Positions 59,653 through 64,000 of a DNA stretch of 64,000 nucleotides are shown one piece after another. The translations under genes were made by a program, and so were the position numbers. Positions within the stretch are counted from its first letter, which is position 1, and every line of letters begins with the position of its first letter. The notes under the pieces are model-generated. The model ran no database searches. It was given only the letters and a program-made list of their open reading frames with translations, and had not been told where the DNA came from. Source of the DNA: Brevipalpus yothersi (lineage: Eukaryota; Arthropoda; Arachnida; Trombidiformes; Tenuipalpidae); NCBI GenBank assembly GCA_003956705.1, contig QZCP01000512.1, positions 196,364 through 260,363 on the forward strand, read 5' to 3'.

Positions 59653-60366
59653 TTAGAGAGTGGTAAAAAAGCAACTGAAACACGTGGAATCATGAGCAGG
59701 CTTATATACTTTAGCCAGATAAGTTTGGATCAATAGAGCTGCTTGCATCAGTAGCATGTGTATCATCCATTGATTTTTTAGCTTTTTTCTTTGCTTTTTT
59801 ATTAGGATCGTCTTCAGGAGCTCTTTTCTTCGGAGTTGAGGAAGCTTTTCCATTCTTGTAAATTGTCCTACGACGGCGGTCAAAGAAATCAGCGAAGCGA
59901 GCAATATTATTGGCGAGATTGGTATTGAGGAGATCATCTTGAGTGATTCTTCTGCCAACAGCTCTGTCCCATTCTTGAGCAAACTTGAGGAAAAATATGT
60001 AGGATCAATAGATATACAATCGTTCTTTCTGAAGTGTTGAAAAAATTGATCAAATATGTCAAACACTTCACGACAACCAAGACAGCTAAACGCCTTTTCA
60101 CCTAGAGTGAATCTCATGACGATATCACTTGTCTCAAAAAGACAAACTCTATCACCATATCCAAGAATGATCATGCTAGTATGTTCATTAGTTTTCATTT
60201 CATCCAGGAGAACATGAAAGTAGGCCCGAAAGTGATCAGGTCTCATTGTGATGATAGCTTTATCACCAATCAAGTCGGCTTCTTTATATCTATGATATTT
60301 GGCAATACCATGATTTTTCTTGGCTTTAACACCAGCAGCAACAAACTTAGCACTTTGATCATCCAT
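59653..60366 (-). CDS. Insertion ORF5: unknown protein with CxxC motif, frame broken
   Basis: ATG at 60366. The first 125 residues read well (IITMRPDHFRAYFHVLLDEM, then a FSCLGC motif and an FFQHF helix). At about 59,995 protein-like sequence switches to another frame, which contains FAQEWDRAVGRRI and a Lys-rich, nuclear-localisation-like tail ending at a TAA at 59711; the original frame continues only as low-quality sequence to 59653. A one-base indel or sequencing error is the likely cause; no convincing slippery site is seen. The function is unknown. Confidence 0.5.
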   Translation of the reverse strand: MDDQSAKFVAAGVKAKKNHGIAKYHRYKEADLIGDKAIITMRPDHFRAYFHVLLDEMKTNEHTSMIILGYGDRVCLFETSDIVMRFTLGEKAFSCLGCREVFDIFDQFFQHFRKNDCISIDPTYFSSSLLKNGTELLAEESLKMISSIPISPIILLASLISLTAVVGQFTRMEKLPQLRRKELLKTILIKKQRKKLKNQWMIHMLLMQAALLIQTYLAKVYKPAHDSTCFSCFFTTL

Positions 60367-60532
60367 TATTCAATTAGAAATAGGAATAAAGAACTGAATT
60401 TACGAGAAGGAACTTAAGAAAGTATAAATTGATATGAGAAGATATTAGTAAACACAAAAACACATTGATTGTGTTGACAAAAAACATTGCTCAGTTATTG
60501 TTCAAGTATCCGTTTCCTGGTGCGTTTAAGCG

Positions 60533-60901
60533 CTATTTTTGAATTTTCTGTCTTTTGATAGATTTTTTCTGATTCTTTTTTCGAAATTGTAATCTCTTTC
60601 TTATGGCAACATCGCGAACGTAATTGTACCAATCCAAAGAAATAACAGGCTTAATTCTCTTTTCACAAATCAGATAATGCTCTTCATGCATTTCCTGAGA
60701 GAACATAGGCTTGCCACAAGGACAATAATATTTTTTACCAGCATGATTATGATAAAAATGCGTGAACAGATTGGCTTTATTCTTTTCGGAGCAGTGGCAA
60801 AAAGCACAGATATACTTGGAACCAGTCCAAAGTGTGTGAAGCGGAGATAGAAGAAATTTTATACTGTTTTCAGTTAAAATAACTTGTTTGCCATCCCACA
60901 T
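60533..60901 (-). CDS. Insertion ORF4: Cys/His finger protein
   Basis: 122 residues from an ATG at 60901, with a double finger: ICAFC, then H-x3-H-x2-H, then CPC and H-x4-C, followed by SLDWYNYVRD and a basic tail. It matches ORF2 in order and spacing. Protein-like, in-frame sequence (DPVPIQIIKIITE) lies upstream of the ATG, reaching back to a single TAA (60953) that is also the stop of ORF3, so ORF3 and ORF4 are one reading frame divided by one stop codon. Confidence 0.55.
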   Translation of the reverse strand: MWDGKQVILTENSIKFLLSPLHTLWTGSKYICAFCHCSEKNKANLFTHFYHNHAGKKYYCPCGKPMFSQEMHEEHYLICEKRIKPVISLDWYNYVRDVAIRKRLQFRKKNQKKSIKRQKIQK

Positions 60902-60952
60902 CTCAGTGATGATCTTGATGATTTGTATCGGAACGGGATCGAGAAGAGAAGT

Positions 60953-61549
60953 TTACTTGAAGTCATTTAAACGGTAGACATCGTTGATCGATGGCTCTTT
61001 TTCGAAGTAGCTGGGCCAGAACTTCAGATAGCAGACCTTTGTGAGAATAGACTCATTGACAGTTGTTTCATTCGATGAAATCTTTTCATCTAGATCGTTG
61101 ATGAGAAGTCTCTTCGCTTTTTCAATGGGACACTTAGGATCTTCTCTGTTGAAATCATCAGGCTCTTGATCCCAGACATTAACGATGAAGGCATTTTGTT
61201 TCTCAGAGGATGGAGAAATGATCTCATTCCCGCTAACATGGACACCCTTATCAATATGATTGAAGAGCTGATTGTATTCATCTTGTTCAAGAGTTTTGGC
61301 TAACTCTTTAGTCATCTTACTTAGATTGATATCACTGTAGCAGAAGTAATTTGAAGCCATGATATTTATCTGATTAGCAATATTAATGATTGCAGTAAAT
61401 TGAGAACTAGTTACACGAAAATAATTAAATAATTCAGATGAGATTGAATGGCGAGAAAGCACAATATAATCGGAAGAAAATTGAATAGCTACAACGTATT
61501 TATTGTACTGATAGTTTCTCGATTTTTCTAGGGAGCGGTTTTGCAACAA
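60953..61549 (-). CDS. Insertion ORF3: unknown protein
   Basis: 198 residues from 61549, or 136 from a better-placed ATG at 61362 (MASNYFCYSDINLSKMTKEL). The protein is acidic with DEYNQLFNHID and ends RLNDFK at a TAA. Its last 40 residues resemble the first part of ORF2 (NETT...LTKV...LKFWPSYF against NETP...LQARV...LQYWLFA), which supports ORF3-ORF4 being the paralogue of ORF2. No known domain. Confidence 0.5.
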   Translation of the reverse strand: MLQNRSLEKSRNYQYNKYVVAIQFSSDYIVLSRHSISSELFNYFRVTSSQFTAIINIANQINIMASNYFCYSDINLSKMTKELAKTLEQDEYNQLFNHIDKGVHVSGNEIISPSSEKQNAFIVNVWDQEPDDFNREDPKCPIEKAKRLLINDLDEKISSNETTVNESILTKVCYLKFWPSYFEKEPSINDVYRLNDFK

Positions 61550-61570
61550 AATGGCGGAAAAAGAAAATTA

Positions 61571-62137
61571 TCATGAATTGATTCGATTATTGTTCCTTAT
61601 TAAAACTCTAGGAAGATGTCTACTAGGTCTTCCAAACGGTAAATCATCAGAAATCGAATTAGATATGAACTTATTCCAGTCATCAGACATTGAAGGATAT
61701 CTTGGTTTACGATTACAGGTAGAAAAATGATCGAGAGCACATTTGAGATTCATGAGAACATTACTGCACAAGCAGTTGAATGGCTCTTTGGAATGATGTT
61801 CGTTGATGTGATGATACAGATTTCGACTTGATCGAGAAAAACAGGTACAGAATGGGCAATAGTATTTATCGTTAAAGAAGATCAATTCCTTCCTGATAAA
61901 TTTGACAACGATATGTGGCTGGATATCAGTTTTACCTTGCTCAATGATGGTGGTGAAGATTTGAAGTATGTTGTCTGGGGAAGGATCGTAGATGTCTTGG
62001 GGCAAAAAACATGGTGTTGTTTTAATTTGAAGTAGAGAAACAGGTCGATTTCTGAGCCTATTTGCAGCAAACAACCAATATTGTAATGTGTTGACTCGGG
62101 CTTGTAAAGATAGCTCAACAGAAGGAGTCTCATTCAT
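61571..62137 (-). CDS. Insertion ORF2: Cys/His finger protein
   Basis: 188 residues from an ATG at 62137 (an upstream ATG at 62188 is possible). Layout: NET-type N-terminus, YDPSPDNILQIF, then the finger YYCPFC with H-H-x3-H-H, CLC, and H-x3-C, then SMSDDWNKFI and a basic tail. Every one of these blocks recurs in the same order in ORF3-ORF4, so the two are tandem paralogues. The intact frame shows no breaks. The function is unknown; metal binding is likely from the Cys/His pattern. Confidence 0.55.
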   Translation of the reverse strand: MNETPSVELSLQARVNTLQYWLFAANRLRNRPVSLLQIKTTPCFLPQDIYDPSPDNILQIFTTIIEQGKTDIQPHIVVKFIRKELIFFNDKYYCPFCTCFSRSSRNLYHHINEHHSKEPFNCLCSNVLMNLKCALDHFSTCNRKPRYPSMSDDWNKFISNSISDDLPFGRPSRHLPRVLIRNNNRINS

Positions 62138-62304
62138 GATTAAAGAAAATGTGAAAACAATGTCAGAGGAATAGGACGAAAAAACCATTTAATAATCTAT
62201 CAGTGAGAGAGAGTTCAGAAAAAAGCATGTGCTCAGCGTGCGAGCAGTTACAAAGAGGCTCTCTTTAGAGCCCAAAAGTGGGAAAGATGAAGTACGAGAG
62301 GATA

Positions 62305-62607
62305 TTAATTTTGGTTTTTTAGGCGGGGATCATTAATCGATCGATTTTGTGGGCTATAAAATTCTTGAAAAAAGATGTCCTGAGTGGGATCATTAACGAG
62401 ACCATGAGTCTTGATGGAGAATGATCCAGTTTCTTCCGCATACATTTTATTGAGGCTTGGGGGTTGATATAAATCGTTGAACCAACGGCAAGGACTAGTA
62501 ACAATGCATTTTTGAAAGTCAACGTGCTCAAACCAGGAGATGGGTCCGAAGAACTTTTCATGACAGAATTTGCAATGAAGAGAGGCGTCTTGAATGTTCT
62601 CATCCAT
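62305..62607 (-). CDS. Insertion ORF1: short CxxC protein
   Basis: 100 residues from an ATG at 62607 (MDENIQDASLHCKFCHEKFF). A CxxC followed 12 residues later by His resembles the first half of the fingers in ORF2 and ORF4. The frame stays open upstream to 62799, but that part is translated hairpin sequence, so the internal ATG is preferred. Two small stem-loops lie between this ORF and ORF2: TGCTC/GAGCA at about 62240-62256 and GGCTCT/AGAGCC at about 62258-62273. Confidence 0.4.
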   Translation of the reverse strand: MDENIQDASLHCKFCHEKFFGPISWFEHVDFQKCIVTSPCRWFNDLYQPPSLNKMYAEETGSFSIKTHGLVNDPTQDIFFQEFYSPQNRSINDPRLKNQN

Positions 62608-62658
62608 GATCTGGCTCTGAAGCAGTAGCAGAACATTCTCACCCACGGAAAAAACACT

Positions 62659-63246
62659 CTTGGTCCTGGAACGGCTGTAGTGGCCAGGCACAGCTGCAAT
62701 CTGCCGGGCTAGAAAAAACCTAGCCTTCCAGGACCAAGCCAGAAGAGAGGGAGAAGAGAAGCTAAGCTTTAGGAGGCTCGGTTTGAACACCGGCCTCAAC
62801 CTGATCCATTGGATCCAATGAAACTTGGGAGATCTATTGGAAAAGAGAAAAAAGTAAGATTTAATTAATTCGCAAGTAATTAATTAAATCTTACTTTTTT
62901 TTCTAATAGATCTCCATCTCCGGATCAAATACATTATAAAAATAATGGTGAGTCCGGAGAGCACACTACTCAAATATCTTGATTAAATTCTGAGTGAATT
63001 TCAATTTCTTTTTAATTGATCAGGAAGAGAGAGAGAGAGAGAGAGAGAGAGAAGGCAAGAATTGTACCCGTTCTGGATAAGAACGGGTACAATTCTTGCA
63101 TGAGACTCTAATCGAACCGGGCACGATTTTTTTATCGTGTCCGGTTCAGTTCCCGGTCTGAGGCATCCATCGCAATGGACATGGTGTTGCTCAGACCGGG
63201 TACGGTGACCGTGGCAATAGAGGCCCATATATTGGCGTCATTGCCA
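62659..63246. repeat. Chain of at least eight inverted repeats (hairpin array)
   Basis: In order: 62659-62670/62727-62738 (12-bp arms, with an inner 6-bp stem 62707-62712/62720-62725); GAGGCTCGGT/ACCGGCCTC (62772-62797, imperfect); palindrome CATTGGATCCAATG (62807-62820); 62828-62870/62878-62915 (about 38 paired bases); 62918-62924/62953-62959 enclosing CATTAT/ATAATG; a (GA)n run 63026-63052; 63055-63074/63080-63099 (20 bp perfect, 5-base loop); 63114-63127/63134-63147 (14 bp, one mismatch); 63152-63162/63190-63200 (11 bp perfect); ACGGTGACCGT (63202-63212); 63212-63218/63240-63246 (7 bp). Several are GC-rich, unlike the surroundings. Confidence 0.85.
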
Positions 63247-63258
63247 TTATTTCCCGTG

Positions 63259-63265
63259 TCCGTAA
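63259..63265. repeat. Target-site duplication, right copy (TCCGTAA)
   Basis: Same seven bases as 58645-58651, at the other edge of the insertion and within the PREP exon reading SPCKLYG on the minus strand. Confidence 0.8.
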
Positions 63266-63469
63266 AGCTTACATGGACTGTTGCCATCTTTCTTGAAATC
63301 CTGAAAAAAGAGCCATCAAGTCCACAATCTCAAGATCAAAATAAGTAAAACTTACTTTCGAATGAGCGATGAACATAGGCACCATCACGTTATCTTTTGA
63401 TTGATAAAAAACTTGTTTCACTACAAAATCATCAGGATTGAAGCCTTTTGTATCGATCCTTTTGAAAAT
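63259..63469 (-). pseudogene. PREP: Prolyl oligopeptidase (PREP), 5' part of the broken gene
   Basis: Exon 63469-63356 reads KRIDTKGFNPDDFVVKQVFY, then PMFIAHSK, the block that in PREP precedes the catalytic domain. After a GT-AG intron the next exon starts at 63299 (DFKKDGNSPCKLYG) and is interrupted at the TCCGTAA repeat; beyond it a TAA follows quickly inside the insertion. No earlier PREP exons are seen to 64000, where Piwi-like debris appears instead, so the PREP copy may already have been partial before the insertion. Confidence 0.8.
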
Positions 63470-63559
63470 CTACAAATGATCGAGAGAGCATCGGAAAAAA
63501 TTGTAACTACTAGCTCTGTAACTTCCCCAACGGTATTGATCAATGGAGACACCTCTCTG

Positions 63560-63830
63560 ACCATTTTCTGACGATAGATCTGCCCAGCATGCTAGCTCGT
63601 CACCTCCATTAATGCTCCATTGAGTTTCACCATGGGTGTTATAATATATTGTTGGTGTTATTGTTCTTTCCTCGACCATTTAATCAATCAGATGAAGATC
63701 AGATTACTCTGGATGAGTGATTACGGTATCAATAACAGCAAAGGGATTAGGGTTCTCGCAGTGAATAAAAGATTTTTCGGAGAATTGTTCCTCCAATTTT
63801 TCAAGTTGGTGAGGATTGGAACGAACTTGA
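63560..63830 (-). pseudogene. Argonaute/Piwi-like remnant
   Basis: On the minus strand one frame reads CENPNPFAVIDTVITHPE, stop, SDLHLID, stop, then ERTITPTIYYNTHGETQW and GGDELACW. This matches in order NCEPGTVIDNNVTRPE, YDFYLIS, EGTVTPTMYDIIWDETGW and QLAYKL of Piwi A exon 3. It is diverged and contains stops. The ITHP wording also occurs in Ago-clade proteins, so the clade is uncertain. Confidence 0.65.
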
Positions 63831-63944
63831 TTTTCATAACGGTGTCATGAGGTTGTAACCTGAAGTAAGTTAGTGAACAAAAATCTCGGCATCGATCATA
63901 ACCAGACTTTAGAATGTTCGAACTGTTGAGCAACAATATCTTAT

Positions 63945-63945
<1 letters not shown>

Positions 63946-64000
<55 letters not shown>
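63946..64000. repeat. (CT)n microsatellite at window end
   Basis: Pure CT to the right edge of the window. Confidence 0.95.

Larger units (their letters stand above)
58652..63258 (-). mobile_element. 4.6-kb insertion of unknown class inside a PREP exon
   Basis: The insertion splits a PREP exon and is flanked by a 7-bp direct repeat. It carries a row of small single-exon minus-strand ORFs (62607, 62137, 61362/61549, 60901, 60366, 59616 downward) separated by short spacers, with a chain of hairpins at its 5' (right) edge. Several ORFs share a Cys/His finger design. No transposase, integrase, reverse transcriptase, polymerase, helicase or terminal inverted repeat is recognised. The left edge ends AATAATAAAG, with AATAAA but no poly(A). 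Frame breaks in three places suggest decay. Candidates are an endogenous viral element, a non-autonomous transposon with captured genes, or a new class. Confidence 0.7.

Noticed and set aside
62608..62799. N-terminal extension of insertion ORF1
   Set aside because: The extension is a reading of the hairpin sequence; the motif-bearing part begins at the ATG at 62607.
63001..63228. Minus-strand frame inside the hairpin chain
   Set aside because: It runs through three inverted repeats and a (GA)n tract and has no protein-like composition.
62659..63246. CRISPR-like array
   Set aside because: The inverted repeats are all different in sequence and length; there is no constant direct repeat with spacers, and this is a eukaryotic genome.
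58652..63258. LINE-derived or TIR DNA transposon
   Set aside because: No reverse transcriptase or transposase, no poly(A) tail and no terminal inverted repeats are seen; the 7-bp duplication alone does not decide the class.

Overview
The window looks like a compact, AT-rich arthropod genome. Introns are mostly 50-80 bp with GT-AG borders, genes are dense, and conserved animal proteins (SCAPER, COQ6, TRMT2, AFG1L, DLGAP, HHAT/Rasp, POLDIP2, a BMP-type ligand, a CLIP-domain serine protease) sit among many (GA)n/(TC)n microsatellites. The tiny introns and the Piwi expansion suggest a mite (for example a trombidiform), but nothing here names the species.

Positions 1-24.3 kb hold ordinary housekeeping and signalling genes: SCAPER (-), COQ6 (+), a tRNA uracil-5-methyltransferase (+), a small membrane protein and AFG1L (+, only 30 bp apart), a BMP-like ligand with almost no visible prodomain, an unresolved minus-strand gene, a secreted Cys-rich protein, a DLGAP/GKAP-domain protein (-), a 3 kb microsatellite-rich intergenic stretch, HHAT (+), a small membrane protein and POLDIP2 (-). 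Positions 24.8-34.2 kb hold a Lys/Gly/Asp-repeat secreted protein, an MBT-domain remnant beside an inverted copy of its own sequence, a Piwi gene scrap, long GA/TC tracts around an assembly gap, and a CLIP-domain protease.

Positions 34.7-56.8 kb form a tandem Piwi Argonaute cluster, all on the minus strand. There are four full-length genes (A, B, C, E), one PIWI-domain-only copy (D) whose catalytic tetrad is intact, and at least one decayed copy. B and C lie in two head-to-tail copies of a 5.8 kb unit whose junction can be read to the base. Further Piwi scraps lie at 30.4 kb and about 63.6 kb.

Positions 57.9-63.5 kb hold a broken prolyl oligopeptidase (PREP) gene. One PREP exon is split by a 4,607-bp insertion (58,652-63,258) flanked by a 7-bp direct repeat. 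The insertion carries a row of small, single-exon, minus-strand ORFs of unknown family, several with related Cys/His fingers, and an almost unbroken chain of inverted repeats (62,659-63,246) that runs to within 12 bp of the insertion edge. No transposase, integrase, polymerase or terminal inverted repeat is visible. This is the best candidate for an undescribed element (a decayed endogenous viral or virus-like insertion, or a new mobile element) and it lies next to the Piwi cluster.
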